NCBI RefSeq assembly: GCF_014652815.1
Contig: NZ_BMZN01000005.1
Span: forward strand, 266,018 to 330,017
Length of the DNA: 64,000 nt
DNA from: Alcaligenes pakistanensis
GTDB lineage: Bacteria; Pseudomonadota; Gammaproteobacteria; Burkholderiales; Burkholderiaceae_B
Direction: 5' to 3'
In this document: positions 9,670 through 17,619 of the stretch, piece after piece
Layout: each line of letters opens with the position of its first letter
Numbering within the stretch: the first letter of the stretch is position 1
Program-made: the position numbers and the translations under genes
Notes under the pieces: generated by a model
Database searches by the model: none
Seen by the model: only the letters and a program-made list of their open reading frames with translations
What the model was told of the DNA's origin: nothing

Positions 9670-9757
9670 GCCGTCACCAGCGATTCAGCATTTACGTAGG
9701 CCGGTGGCGGCACAAATAACGTAGATGTGGCTGAGAATTGGCTGCCGAACTGCCACA
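9670..9757 (-). promoter_or_regulatory. Candidate attenuator structures between leader peptide and leuA
   Basis: On the minus-strand transcript, TGTGGC/GCCACA (9757–9752 with 9731–9726) can form one stem. GCCGCCACC/GGTGACGGC (9711–9703 with 9678–9670, one mismatch) can form a second. The GTGGC arm could alternatively pair with the GCCAC of the second stem, giving mutually exclusive folds. A U5 run lies about 18 nt beyond the second stem rather than directly after it, so the terminator is not canonical and control could instead act on Rho access or translation. No folding calculation was done. Confidence 0.4.
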
Positions 9758-9762
9758 GGACA

Positions 9763-9915
9763 CTAGGCCCGGCAACCGGACGCTAGTAGTAGCAGGCAGG
9801 ATAGGCTGGAGGCAGGGGCCGTAGAACGGCCGTCACGCACGGAACGCGACAGAGCGGTTTCAGCGGCTTGGCTGAAACCCTGACAGGCGTAGGAAGATTG
9901 GCGTGCGTGAGTCAT
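9763..9915 (-). CDS. Putative leucine attenuation leader peptide of leuA (50 residues)
   Basis: An ATG at 9915 opens 50 codons ending in TAG at 9763–9765, 132 nt before leuA. Residues 41–44 are four consecutive leucines, encoded CTG CTA CTA CTA (9795 down to 9784); CTA is typically rare in genomes of this kind. The peptide ends SSLSCLLLLASGCRA. A run of leucine codons near the end of a short frame upstream of leuA is the hallmark of leucine attenuation, as in E. coli leuL. The peptide is longer than most leaders and lacks a strong Shine–Dalgarno sequence (only CTAACGGTC precedes the ATG). It begins 40 bp after the upstream membrane-protein gene, so the promoter may lie inside that gene. Function is inferred from position and codon content. 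Confidence 0.7.
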   Translation of the reverse strand: MTHARQSSYACQGFSQAAETALSRSVRDGRSTAPASSLSCLLLLASGCRA

Positions 9916-9954
9916 GACCGTTAGTCAAACACAAAAAAAACAGGAAGGCAAGCT

Positions 9955-10509
9955 TTAGGCTTGTACTTCGTGGCGTTCATAGTCGGCTTGTAACAGGCGG
10001 CTGTGCTGCTCGGCCAGTTCCATTTTGCTAAAGCGGCCTGCACGCAACTCACCGTAAGCGCGTTGTAAATCGCCCACAGTCAGCGGGCTGCGCTGGTCGG
10101 GCCAGCACCATAAAATCACTTCACGGGCCGGACGACTTAATGAGCGGGCCAGTTGAGCCACGGTTGTCTGGTCGATAATGCGTTGCTGGTTGCGCCGCAT
10201 GACAGCTTGTACGAAGCCATACAAAAGATAGGCAATAATGAGGGTTATGACGCCCACAACCGTCCACCAGAAAAACGGGTTGTATTGCTTGATCAGCGCC
10301 AGGTTTTGAATACTGAGTGCTTGCAGGCCGGAGTAATCCAGACCACGCCCGAAGCTGATAAGACGGTTGAGCAGGTCCCACCAGATAATGGCAACCACGA
10401 TAGTGACCACGGTGCAGGTAATAGTGGCGGTGGCGCAAAGCTTAAAAAGCGTGTTGCGCAGAGCCTGACTATCGTTCGAGGTGGGTGTCTGGGCGTTGTC
10501 GGTTTTCAT
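9955..10509 (-). CDS. Hypothetical inner-membrane protein, two transmembrane helices
   Basis: A 184-residue protein. It has a short polar N-terminus, hydrophobic helices at about 24–47 (ATITCTVVTIVVAIIWW) and 79–100 (FFWWTVVGVITLIIAYLL), then a basic, soluble C-terminal half containing QRIIDQTTVAQLARSLSRPA and VILWCWPDQRSPLTVGDLQ. No domain is recognised. The start ATG lies only 16 bp from the chosen rpoN start on the opposite strand, so the two genes have almost no promoter space between them. The stop is 40 bp before the leuA leader peptide, so readthrough into leuA is possible. Confidence 0.78.
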   Translation of the reverse strand: MKTDNAQTPTSNDSQALRNTLFKLCATATITCTVVTIVVAIIWWDLLNRLISFGRGLDYSGLQALSIQNLALIKQYNPFFWWTVVGVITLIIAYLLYGFVQAVMRRNQQRIIDQTTVAQLARSLSRPAREVILWCWPDQRSPLTVGDLQRAYGELRAGRFSKMELAEQHSRLLQADYERHEVQA

Positions 10510-10525
10510 GGAAATGATTGTACCT

Positions 10526-11911
10526 ATGCTTACGCGTCAGTCACTAGATTTACGCCAGCAGCAGACGCTGGTTTTGACGCCGCAATTGCAACAGTCTATT
10601 AAAGTGTTGCAGCTATCGGGGGCCGAGCTGGAGCAGGAATTGGCTCAAGCTTTGCTGGACAACCCTTTGCTGGAGCGTCTGGACGTGCAGGCGGATGTTG
10701 TCGCCGAGCCATTGCCCGAAGCCGCTTCGGACGAGGCGGAATCCTCGTGGGCGAGCCTGGAGTTTCCCAAGCATCAGGGCGATTCGGATGATCCGGACTG
10801 GACCCCGGAGTCGGCTGTTGTCCAGGATCTGGCCGCGTACCTTCGCGAGCAATTGGGACTGTTGCGTTTGAGCGACCGTGACCGGGTGCTGGCACAACTA
10901 CTGATCGATGAGCTGGACGATAACGGCTACCTACCCGTGTCCTTGGACGAGGTCCTGGCCTGCCTGCCCGACGAGCTGGATATTGATGAAAGTGATCTTC
11001 GTTGTGCCTTGGCCCAGGTGCAGTCGTTGGAGCCGGCCGGTGTCGGTGCGCGGGACCTGTCTGAATGCCTGGGCTTGCAGTTGATGCAGCAGGCCGATCA
11101 GCTAGAGCCATCTTTATTGGATTGCGCTCGCTACCTGGTGCGCGAGCATGTCGGCATCCTGGCCTCCCCTAGTCAATTGCGACAACGCAGTACGGGCCAT
11201 TACTCGGCCGATCTGGTGGAGCGTGCTCATCATCTGGTCTTGAAGCTGGACCCCAAGCCGGGTCGTGCCTGGACACAAAACGTCTCGGCTTATGTGGTGC
11301 CCGATGTGCTGTTGGTCCGTGCGAAAGACCGTTGGCAGGCCGCTTTAAACCCCTTGGCGGTGCCGCGCCTGCAATTGGTGAACCTGCACGACTATGAAAT
11401 TGAGGCTCATCCGGCCCTGCTGGCTGAGCGTCAAAAAGCTACCGGTTTGCTGCGCAGTGTGAACAGTCGCTTCGTAACGATTTTGCGAGTGGCGCAAGCG
11501 ATTGTGCAGATGCAGCAGGCATTCTTTACGCAAGGGGTGTCGGCCTTGCGACCCATGCAACTGGCCGATCTGGCTGCCGAGCTGGATCTACATGAATCCA
11601 CGATTTCACGCGCAACGCGGCAGAAATACATGCAGACACCGCATGGCGTTATGGAGCTTAAACAGTTCTTTACCGTGGCGCTGACCAGTACCGATGGCAA
11701 GGAAGATATGTCCGCGGCCTCGGTACGGGCGCAGATTGTGCAGATGATTCGGGATGAGTCGCCCAGCAAGCCTTTGTCTGATCAGCAGATTACCGATCTC
11801 TTGCAGGCCCAGGGCCTGACTTTGGCACGACGTACGGTGGCTAAATATCGCGAGGCGGAAGGCTTGGCACCGGCTTCGCAGCGCAAGATGCGAGCGGCTG
11901 CCGGGGTCTAG
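10526..11911 (+). CDS. rpoN: RNA polymerase sigma-54 factor
   Basis: Sigma-54 directs RNA polymerase to -24/-12 promoters with AAA+ activators, for nitrogen and carbon source genes. The 461-residue product starts MLTRQSLDLRQQQTLVLTP; the ATG at 10526 fits the family's N-terminus, where region I (LTPQLQQSIKVLQLSG) begins near residue 17. Upstream in-frame ATGs at 10481 and 10514 add unlike residues. Region II is acidic (to about 95), followed by the core-binding domain, the HTH (DLHESTISRATRQKYMQTP), and the RpoN box ARRTVAKYRE at about 434–443. The gene is alone here; in most relatives it sits in the lptAB–hpf–ptsN cluster. It diverges from a membrane-protein gene with 16 bp between the starts. 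Confidence 0.97.
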   Translation: MLTRQSLDLRQQQTLVLTPQLQQSIKVLQLSGAELEQELAQALLDNPLLERLDVQADVVAEPLPEAASDEAESSWASLEFPKHQGDSDDPDWTPESAVVQDLAAYLREQLGLLRLSDRDRVLAQLLIDELDDNGYLPVSLDEVLACLPDELDIDESDLRCALAQVQSLEPAGVGARDLSECLGLQLMQQADQLEPSLLDCARYLVREHVGILASPSQLRQRSTGHYSADLVERAHHLVLKLDPKPGRAWTQNVSAYVVPDVLLVRAKDRWQAALNPLAVPRLQLVNLHDYEIEAHPALLAERQKATGLLRSVNSRFVTILRVAQAIVQMQQAFFTQGVSALRPMQLADLAAELDLHESTISRATRQKYMQTPHGVMELKQFFTVALTSTDGKEDMSAASVRAQIVQMIRDESPSKPLSDQQITDLLQAQGLTLARRTVAKYREAEGLAPASQRKMRAAAGV

Positions 11912-11973
11912 GAGCCTTAGTGTCCAAGTCTGGGGCCTGCGGCTTCAGACTTTAGGTAAGACCGTTAAAACAA

Positions 11974-12015
11974 TAAAAAAAACAGGGCCTGCATACACGC
12001 ATGAACAGGCCCTGC
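11974..12015 (-). terminator. Terminator of the TonB-dependent receptor gene
   Basis: Stem CAGGGCCTG (11983–11991) with CAGGCCCTG (12006–12014) and a 14-nt loop. On the minus strand it is followed by eight T residues. It lies about 65 bp beyond the receptor stop and sits between convergent genes, so it also shields rpoN. Confidence 0.85.
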
Positions 12016-12079
12016 AAAAGCGGAGTTAGACCCTGTCAGCCAGACGGAGTACTGGATGACAGGGGTGTCGCTGGTCTAC

Positions 12080-14206
12080 TTAGAATTTCATGGTGGCCGA
12101 GGCCAGGAACGTACGAGGTGAGCCTTGGCCATTGCTCAAAGGCACCACCCAGTAGGCTTTATTGCCCACGTTTTCCAGGCTGGCTCGCAAGGTCACTTCC
12201 TTGCCAGCAAAGCGGGTTTTGTAGCGCATGCCTAGATCGTAGGTTGTCACGCCCGGCATGTAGTAGCTGTTGCTGGCGTCCGCGTATTGCTTGGACTGGC
12301 TGTTCAGATTGGCATTCAAGGTCAGGCCCTGAACAAAGGGCGTATCCCATTCAATACCCGCCTTGGCGACCCATCGGGACAGGCCCACGGCATTGCGACC
12401 TTCCGTATCCGGGTTGCTGGCTTTGCGGATTTTGGGGTCCAGGTAGGCGATACCGCCTGTCAGACGCCAGTTCGTGGCGATCTGGCCAAACACCTGCACT
12501 TCCACACCGCGGTTACGCTGGCGACCGTCGTAGCTCAAATTAGGTTTGCCATTGATACGTTCGGGTGTCTCGTAGCTATTGGGCTGGGTAATGTCGAACA
12601 GGGCCGCCGTCAGGGCGTAATCACCGCTGTCGTACTTCATCCCGATTTCGTATTGACGAGTTTTTTGTGGTGCGAAGATTTGGCCTTCGTTAGCGTAGTC
12701 GTCGCCCACAATCATGCCCTGGGTCAGTCCTTCGGCGTAGTTGGCGTACAGCATCCAGTCGTCACGCAACTGCCAGACACCAGCAATGGTGGGCGTCAGG
12801 GCATTCTTGCTGTAGTTATCACTCTTGCCGCTTTTATCCTTGGTGCTGACCCATTGCTGGCGCAGGCCCAAAGTTAGCTGATACTTACCGTCCGCAAAGG
12901 ACAGGGTGTCGGCTAAGGCTGCACTATATAAATAGCTGACGTTAGGCGCACTTAGTCCATTCATCGGGACATAAGGGCGCGCCGGGTAGTCCGGGTCGTA
13001 GATATTGATGGTTTCGGACCAGCCTTTGATGGACGTGTTGTCGCTGCGTGAGCTTTTACGGTTCCAGTCCACCCCGGCGCTGATGGTGTGGTGCACGGAG
13101 CCGGTATCAAAGTTGTAGAACAGGCCGCTATTGGCGGCCAGGTTGTAGCCTGTGTTGTTGCGACGGGTGGCTGCTAGTTTTAGGTCACCTGCCTCGTTCA
13201 GCAAGGTGCTGCCCTTGGTGTTGTAGTTGCTCATTTCGGACTTGCTGTAACCAGCCGACCCGTAGACGGCCAGCTTGTCGCTGGCAGCCCAGTCAGCACG
13301 CATCAGCGCCGTGGTTTCACGCGTCAGGCCAGCAGCCCAAGGTACACCCAGCAAGACATTGCCTTTGGGTGGGGTGGGCAGCGGGTTCTTGTCCAGACCC
13401 TTGGCCAGCCGTACACCTCGGTTCAGGCCGGAAATGTATTCTTCCAGGTGATACAGATCGGCGGATAACTTGACCGAACCCAGGCGGTAGTCGGCCCCTA
13501 AGGAGATCAGTTTGTCGCGGTTGGTCCGGTGGTCCACCACACCCTCACCGTCTTTAAAGACACCGTTCAGACGCAGACCCAGCTCATTGGCTTCGCCAAA
13601 CCGACGGCCTAAATCCAGATGAGTCCCAAACTGGGATGGCTGGATGTAGGACATGGTGACGTTGGTAATGGGATCATCTGTCGCACGCTTGGACACCAGG
13701 TTGATGGAGCCGCCCACATCATTGCTGGCATTCATGCCATTCAACACTGCCGATGGGCCTTTGAGAATTTCTAAACGCTCTGCGATGGCCATCACGCGGC
13801 GGCCACTGGTCAAACCTTGCAAACCATTTAGAGACACGTCACCGGCACGGAAACCCCGTATGTACATGGTGTCTTTGCCGCCGGTTCCACCCGCACCCGG
13901 TGTTTGTACAGAAGGGTCGTTCTTGCTGATCAGAATGCGCAGCTCCTGACCTTGCAAATCTTCGATGTAATCGCTGGTGTAATTGATGGTGCTGAACGGA
14001 GTGTTCATGACATCCCGGTTGCCCAGCAAACCCAGATTCCCGCCGGTGGCGACATGATTGCCTTCGTAAGCAGGCGGCAAATCAATGTATTCGCTGGCTT
14101 TGACTTCAATGGTGGACAAAGACGTAACCGGGGGAGCATCGGAGGATTGTGCCCAACTGCTGCCTGCACTGAGCAAGCTCAGGCCAACAAGATAAGAAAT
14201 GCGCAT
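12080..14206 (-). CDS. TonB-dependent siderophore receptor
   Basis: Outer-membrane barrel that imports a ferric siderophore using TonB energy. The 708 residues include a Sec signal ending SSWAQ near residue 20, a TonB-box-like STIEVKA shortly after, and the plug domain (about 55–160) with DTMYIRGFRAGDVSLNGLQG, ERLEILKGPSAVLNG and GGSINLVSK. A 22-strand barrel follows, ending in LASATMKF with the terminal Phe needed for barrel assembly. GPSAVLNGMN with RGF is typical of the FecA/FhuE/FpvA siderophore class, though the siderophore cannot be named. No N-terminal signalling domain is present, so it is not a FecA-type transducer. A perfect Fur-type palindrome lies 25–45 bp upstream, indicating iron repression. 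No siderophore biosynthesis gene is nearby. Confidence 0.96.
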   Translation of the reverse strand: MRISYLVGLSLLSAGSSWAQSSDAPPVTSLSTIEVKASEYIDLPPAYEGNHVATGGNLGLLGNRDVMNTPFSTINYTSDYIEDLQGQELRILISKNDPSVQTPGAGGTGGKDTMYIRGFRAGDVSLNGLQGLTSGRRVMAIAERLEILKGPSAVLNGMNASNDVGGSINLVSKRATDDPITNVTMSYIQPSQFGTHLDLGRRFGEANELGLRLNGVFKDGEGVVDHRTNRDKLISLGADYRLGSVKLSADLYHLEEYISGLNRGVRLAKGLDKNPLPTPPKGNVLLGVPWAAGLTRETTALMRADWAASDKLAVYGSAGYSKSEMSNYNTKGSTLLNEAGDLKLAATRRNNTGYNLAANSGLFYNFDTGSVHHTISAGVDWNRKSSRSDNTSIKGWSETINIYDPDYPARPYVPMNGLSAPNVSYLYSAALADTLSFADGKYQLTLGLRQQWVSTKDKSGKSDNYSKNALTPTIAGVWQLRDDWMLYANYAEGLTQGMIVGDDYANEGQIFAPQKTRQYEIGMKYDSGDYALTAALFDITQPNSYETPERINGKPNLSYDGRQRNRGVEVQVFGQIATNWRLTGGIAYLDPKIRKASNPDTEGRNAVGLSRWVAKAGIEWDTPFVQGLTLNANLNSQSKQYADASNSYYMPGVTTYDLGMRYKTRFAGKEVTLRASLENVGNKAYWVVPLSNGQGSPRTFLASATMKF

Positions 14207-14228
14207 GAGTCTGTAAGTTAAATGGAAA

Positions 14229-14249
14229 TAAAAATGATTCTCATTAATG
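14229..14249 (-). promoter_or_regulatory. Fur box upstream of the siderophore receptor
   Basis: The arms AATGA and TCATT are separated by TTC (core AATGATTCTCATT), inside an A/T-rich stretch about 30 bp upstream of the receptor start. It matches the centre of the Fur consensus well and predicts expression under iron limitation. Confidence 0.8.
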
Positions 14250-14389
14250 TTTCATTTGTAGCATTTGCTTGTAGGTGGTTCAAGTAGTTAGGTGCCTTTG
14301 TGATATAAAAACGACCCTAAAAAACTTAGGGATATAAAGAGGCGGATCGTGCGATTTCCCCTCGAAATCGGTTGGAAATCAGGGTTTTA

Positions 14390-14399
14390 GGGGGGGGGG
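14390..14399. repeat. Poly-G tract of 10 bases
   Basis: Ten consecutive G residues, about 185 bp upstream of the siderophore receptor start. Tracts of this length are prone to slipped-strand length change. It is intergenic, so any effect would be on expression. Confidence 0.9.
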
Positions 14400-14583
14400 T
14401 GAGCACTATCCGGGTGCGCCTGACAAGGCGGTGGGAGTTCGTCCCATGATGCGAGTTTGGAAAAACAGACGATGCTGTTTGCAAGGGAAAGGCAAAGGGA
14501 GGACGGCTCCCGGCAAATAGGGAGCGACTCACGAAATTGTTTTTTTGTAGCCTGAGCAGGCTTGAGTTGTGCTTCGTTACTTG

Positions 14584-14613
14584 TCGACTTCGACTTCGAC
14601 TTCGACTTCGACT
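14584..14613. repeat. Hexanucleotide tandem repeat (TCGACT)5
   Basis: Five perfect copies of TCGACT in 30 bp, 60 bp beyond the leuD stop. It lies in no recognised gene. Confidence 0.95.
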
Positions 14614-14672
14614 GCGGGCGGTAGGCGGCTGCGTAAGCCCCCTTCTACAGCCGCTCGCCCTATCTATCGCGC

Positions 14673-15311
14673 CTAGCTAAATAGCCAGGGTTCCTGTGCC
14701 CTGCGTTGCTGCTCGTAGGTCTGGATCTGATCCATTTTCTGCTCCGTCACGCTGATATCGTCCAGCGCCAGCAGCAGGCGGCGGCGACGTTCCAGCTCCA
14801 CCTGGAAATGAATGTGCTGATCAGGACCGGTCAGCGTGCAGGCCTCCAGATCCACCGTCCATTCATCCCACGGGTTTTGGGCGGCAGTGGTGAATAGAGC
14901 ATCAATCTGTTCTGCACTAAGCTGTATAGGCAACATGCCGTTTTTAAAGCAGTTATTGCGGAAGATATCGGCAAATGAAGGGGCAATAAGCACGGAAATG
15001 CCTAAGTCGCTCAGCGCCCAGACGGCGTGTTCACGGCTGGAGCCGCAGCCAAAGTTCTCGCGACCCAGCAGAATCCGGGCCCCTTGCGCCGTGGGCTGAT
15101 GCAGGCAAAAGCTGCGGATCGGCTCACGCTCTTCCAGTGCTTTGCCGGGGTAGCCAATATCTGCGTAACGCCAGTTATCGAAGGCATATTGTCCAAAGCC
15201 GGTACGAGACAGTGAGGTCATGTATTGCTTGGGCAAAATAGCGTCGGTGTCCACATTGGCGCGGTCCAGGGCGATCAGGCGCGAACGCACTGAGGTGAAA
15301 GGCGTGTTCAT
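14673..15311 (-). CDS. leuD: 3-isopropylmalate dehydratase small subunit-type hydro-lyase subunit (LeuD-like)
   Basis: Swivelling small subunit of the aconitase superfamily: it pairs with the 4Fe-4S large subunit encoded just upstream to isomerise or hydrate a di- or tricarboxylate. The 212 residues show the LeuD pattern: [16 protein letters not shown] at about 16–31, [32 protein letters not shown] and [15 protein letters not shown]. The gene overlaps the large-subunit stop by the 4-bp ATGA, so the two are translationally coupled. Sequence alone suggests isopropylmalate isomerase. The neighbours (lyase, CoA-transferase, TRAP importer) and the absence of leuB make a catabolic hydratase for maleate, citraconate or a similar acid at least as likely. 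leuA is on a separate transcript. Confidence 0.88.
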   Translation of the reverse strand: MNTPFTSVRSRLIALDRANVDTDAILPKQYMTSLSRTGFGQYAFDNWRYADIGYPGKALEEREPIRSFCLHQPTAQGARILLGRENFGCGSSREHAVWALSDLGISVLIAPSFADIFRNNCFKNGMLPIQLSAEQIDALFTTAAQNPWDEWTVDLEACTLTGPDQHIHFQVELERRRRLLLALDDISVTEQKMDQIQTYEQQRRAQEPWLFS

Positions 15312-16720
15312 ACGGCGTCCCAGTTACGTATATCGACAAGGTGGCCTGCAATGGCGGCAGCAGCGGCCATGGCGGGACTCATCAGATGTGTGCGGCCCAA
15401 AGCGCCCTGCCGACCTTCAAAGTTACGGTTGGAGGTGGATGCGCAGCGCTCGCCCGGATTCAAGCGATCTTCGTTCATCCCCAGACACATAGAGCAACCG
15501 GGCTCGCGCCATTCAAAACCGGCATTCAGGAAAATCTTGTCCAGACCCTCTTGTTCGGCCTGACGTCGCACCAAACCGGAGCCAGGGACGACCAGGGCCT
15601 GCAGTACATTGCTGGCCACGCGTTTGCCTTGAATCATGGCAGCGGCGCTACGTAGATCTTCAATGCGGGCATTGGTACAGGAGCCAATAAAAACGCGATC
15701 GATAGCGATGCCTACCAGTGGCTGGCCTGCTTGTAGGTCCATATAGTTCAGTGCGCGTTGGGCGTCGGCCTGTTTGCCCGTGGCTGCTGTGTGTGGATCA
15801 GGGACAAACTGATCGATGGCCGCGGCCATATCAGGCGAGGTACCCCAAGTCACGGTGGGAGCAAGCTGGGTGGCGTCGATCAACAAGTGCTGGTCGTAGT
15901 GGCAGCCTTCGTCACTGAGCAGCGTGCGCCAGTAGCGCTCTGCTTTGTCCCATTCTGCGCCCTTGGGGGCCAGGGGGCGGCCCCGGACATAGTCCAGGGT
16001 TTTGTCGTCTACGGCGACCAGACCGATGCGCGCACCGGCCTCGATGGCCATATTGCATAAGGTCATGCGCCCCTCCATGGACAAAGCGCGAATGACGGGG
16101 CCCGTGAATTCGATGGCACAGTCGCGCCCACCATCGGCACCCAGGCGGGCAATGATGTGCAAAATCAGATCTTTCGCTGTGCTGGTGGCAGGCAACCTTC
16201 CCTGTACATCCACCTGTAGCGTACGCATGCGTTTTGCGGCCAGACATTGGGTGGCCATCACGTGTTCGACCTCGGAGGTGCCAATGCCAAACGCCAAGGC
16301 CGCAAAGGCACCGTGCGTGCTGGTGTGTGAGTCCCCCGCGACGATGCTGGAGCCGGGCAATGTCATGCCCTGCTCTGGCCCGATCACATGGATGATGCCT
16401 TGGCGTTCGTCATTCAGCCCAAAATAGCGCAGGCCAAATTCACGGCTGTTGATCTCCATCTGGTCGATCTGTGCCTGAGCCAAAGGATCGTCCAGGCGTT
16501 GATTTCGGCGACGGGTGGGCACGTTATGGTCCACCGTGGTCAAAGCGGTATCAGGGCGGCGGACAGTGCGGCCTGCCAGACGCAGGCTCTCGAAAGCCTG
16601 CGGACTGGTGACTTCGTACAACAACTGACGGTCTATGTAGATCAGATCGTGCTCATCGTCCACCGCAGCGACTCGGTGCGCATCCCAGAGTTTTTGGAAA
16701 AGAGTGCGGGTTCGGCTCAT
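15308..16720 (-). CDS. leuC: 3-isopropylmalate dehydratase large subunit-type hydro-lyase subunit (LeuC-like)
   Basis: Catalytic 4Fe-4S subunit of the aconitase superfamily, 470 residues, the usual bacterial LeuC size. The cluster ligands are visible as Cys348 in [10 protein letters not shown] and Cys409/Cys412 in [11 protein letters not shown]. Other family motifs are [20 protein letters not shown] and [10 protein letters not shown]. The chosen ATG at 16720 overlaps the lyase stop (ATGA, 16717–16720); a GTG two codons upstream is possible. Downstream it overlaps leuD in the same way. The four-gene set CoA-transferase, lyase, leuC, leuD is coupled by three identical 4-bp overlaps, which argues for one pathway. 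The substrate could be isopropylmalate, or a maleate- or citraconate-type acid. Confidence 0.9.
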   Translation of the reverse strand: MSRTRTLFQKLWDAHRVAAVDDEHDLIYIDRQLLYEVTSPQAFESLRLAGRTVRRPDTALTTVDHNVPTRRRNQRLDDPLAQAQIDQMEINSREFGLRYFGLNDERQGIIHVIGPEQGMTLPGSSIVAGDSHTSTHGAFAALAFGIGTSEVEHVMATQCLAAKRMRTLQVDVQGRLPATSTAKDLILHIIARLGADGGRDCAIEFTGPVIRALSMEGRMTLCNMAIEAGARIGLVAVDDKTLDYVRGRPLAPKGAEWDKAERYWRTLLSDEGCHYDQHLLIDATQLAPTVTWGTSPDMAAAIDQFVPDPHTAATGKQADAQRALNYMDLQAGQPLVGIAIDRVFIGSCTNARIEDLRSAAAMIQGKRVASNVLQALVVPGSGLVRRQAEQEGLDKIFLNAGFEWREPGCSMCLGMNEDRLNPGERCASTSNRNFEGRQGALGRTHLMSPAMAAAAAIAGHLVDIRNWDAV

Positions 16721-17619
16721 TGGCACACCTTCAAGGCGTAGGCAGGCCCCGCTTTGTGCAGGCGGCTTTGTATGGGTTCTTGCGTCAGTGCGGCAATTTC
16801 TTCGGCTAAGGGCTGTAGAGCTTCCAGGTTCAAGCCAGTGTTTACTCCGCTGATCTGGAACATATGGGCCATGTCCTCCAGGCTGGCATTGCCACTGGCT
16901 CCCGGAGCATAGGGACAGCCGCCCAGGCCCGCTAACGCGGCATCAAAGCGCCGCCCACCTTCGCGGTACGCGGCCCAGGCATTGGCCAAAGCCAGCCCGC
17001 GAGTATCGTGGAAATGACCAGTGACGCCTTGCTCGCCATATAGGCTCAGTGCGGCTTGGGTCAGGCGTTCCACATCGGCGGGGGAGCCCATGCCCGTGGT
17101 GTCGCACAGGCTGATGGAACTGGCGCCCATACGCTGGACTTCCTGCATTAGGGCAATGACATGGGCAGGTGCGACAGCACCGGTAAAGGGGCAGCCAAAG
17201 GCGGTGGACAGAGAAACGTTCACAGGTGTGCCGCCTGCTGCACTTATTACTTGCTCCAGCTGTGCCAGGGATTGCGCAATCGTCATGCGCAGATTGGCCT
17301 GGTTATGTGCTTCGGAGGCAGAGAATACAAAATTCAGCTCATCCATCTTGGCTGCCAAAGCACGCTGTGCACCACGCAGATTGGGCACCAGAGCGGTGTA
17401 GCAAACCTGTGGGTTGCGTGCGGTCAGGCTGGCCAGCTCGTCGGCATCTGCCAGCGAGGGAATGGCTTTGGGCGAGGTGAACGAGGTCAGCTCGATCTTG
17501 CGTACACCACAGTGGGGCAGTGCGTGGGCAATGCGTAGTTTGTCCGGGGTAGACACCCAGCGGGGCACGATTTGCAGGCCATCACGCAAGGTGACGTCGG
17601 TGATTAATACGGTATTCAT
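16717..17619 (-). CDS. HMG-CoA lyase-family protein
   Basis: TIM-barrel lyase that in this family cleaves a 3-hydroxy-3-methylacyl-CoA to acetyl-CoA and a keto acid. The 300-residue product begins [16 protein letters not shown], with the metal- and substrate-binding DxTLRDGLQ, followed by KIELTSF, and carries the loop signature [15 protein letters not shown] with its catalytic Cys. These are the hallmarks of HMG-CoA lyase (MvaB). The start at 17619 overlaps the CoA-transferase stop by 4 bp; longer frames add an Arg-rich shadow of the upstream gene. Beside a CoA-transferase and a hydratase the substrate may be citramalyl-CoA or a related malyl-CoA rather than HMG-CoA; that part is inference. 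Confidence 0.92.
   Translation of the reverse strand: MNTVLITDVTLRDGLQIVPRWVSTPDKLRIAHALPHCGVRKIELTSFTSPKAIPSLADADELASLTARNPQVCYTALVPNLRGAQRALAAKMDELNFVFSASEAHNQANLRMTIAQSLAQLEQVISAAGGTPVNVSLSTAFGCPFTGAVAPAHVIALMQEVQRMGASSISLCDTTGMGSPADVERLTQAALSLYGEQGVTGHFHDTRGLALANAWAAYREGGRRFDAALAGLGGCPYAPGASGNASLEDMAHMFQISGVNTGLNLEALQPLAEEIAALTQEPIQSRLHKAGPAYALKVCQ

Larger units (their letters stand above)
14250..14672. other. Gene-free region between siderophore receptor and leuD
   Basis: No convincing gene. It contains a 6-bp stem CCCTAA/TTAGGG near 14314–14330, a G10 run at 14390–14399, a (TCGACT)5 tandem repeat at 14584–14613, and an imperfect inverted repeat GCGGCTG/CAGCCGC with flanking GGGCG/CGCCC between about 14614 and 14662, just after the leuD stop. 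That last structure could end the leuD transcript, but no T-tract follows on the minus strand. A 68-codon frame crosses the G run from a GTG, without ribosome site or family likeness. Confidence 0.6.

Noticed and set aside
14326-14532. 68-codon frame crossing the G10 run, considered as a phase-variable gene
   Set aside because: Starts at a GTG without ribosome site, no family likeness; the tract is better treated as intergenic.
14673-16720. LeuC/LeuD taken as the leucine biosynthetic operon with leuA
   Set aside because: leuA is 5 kb away on another transcript, leuB is missing, and the genes are coupled to a CoA-transferase and lyase. The symbol is kept only because the sequence resembles LeuCD; the role is left open.
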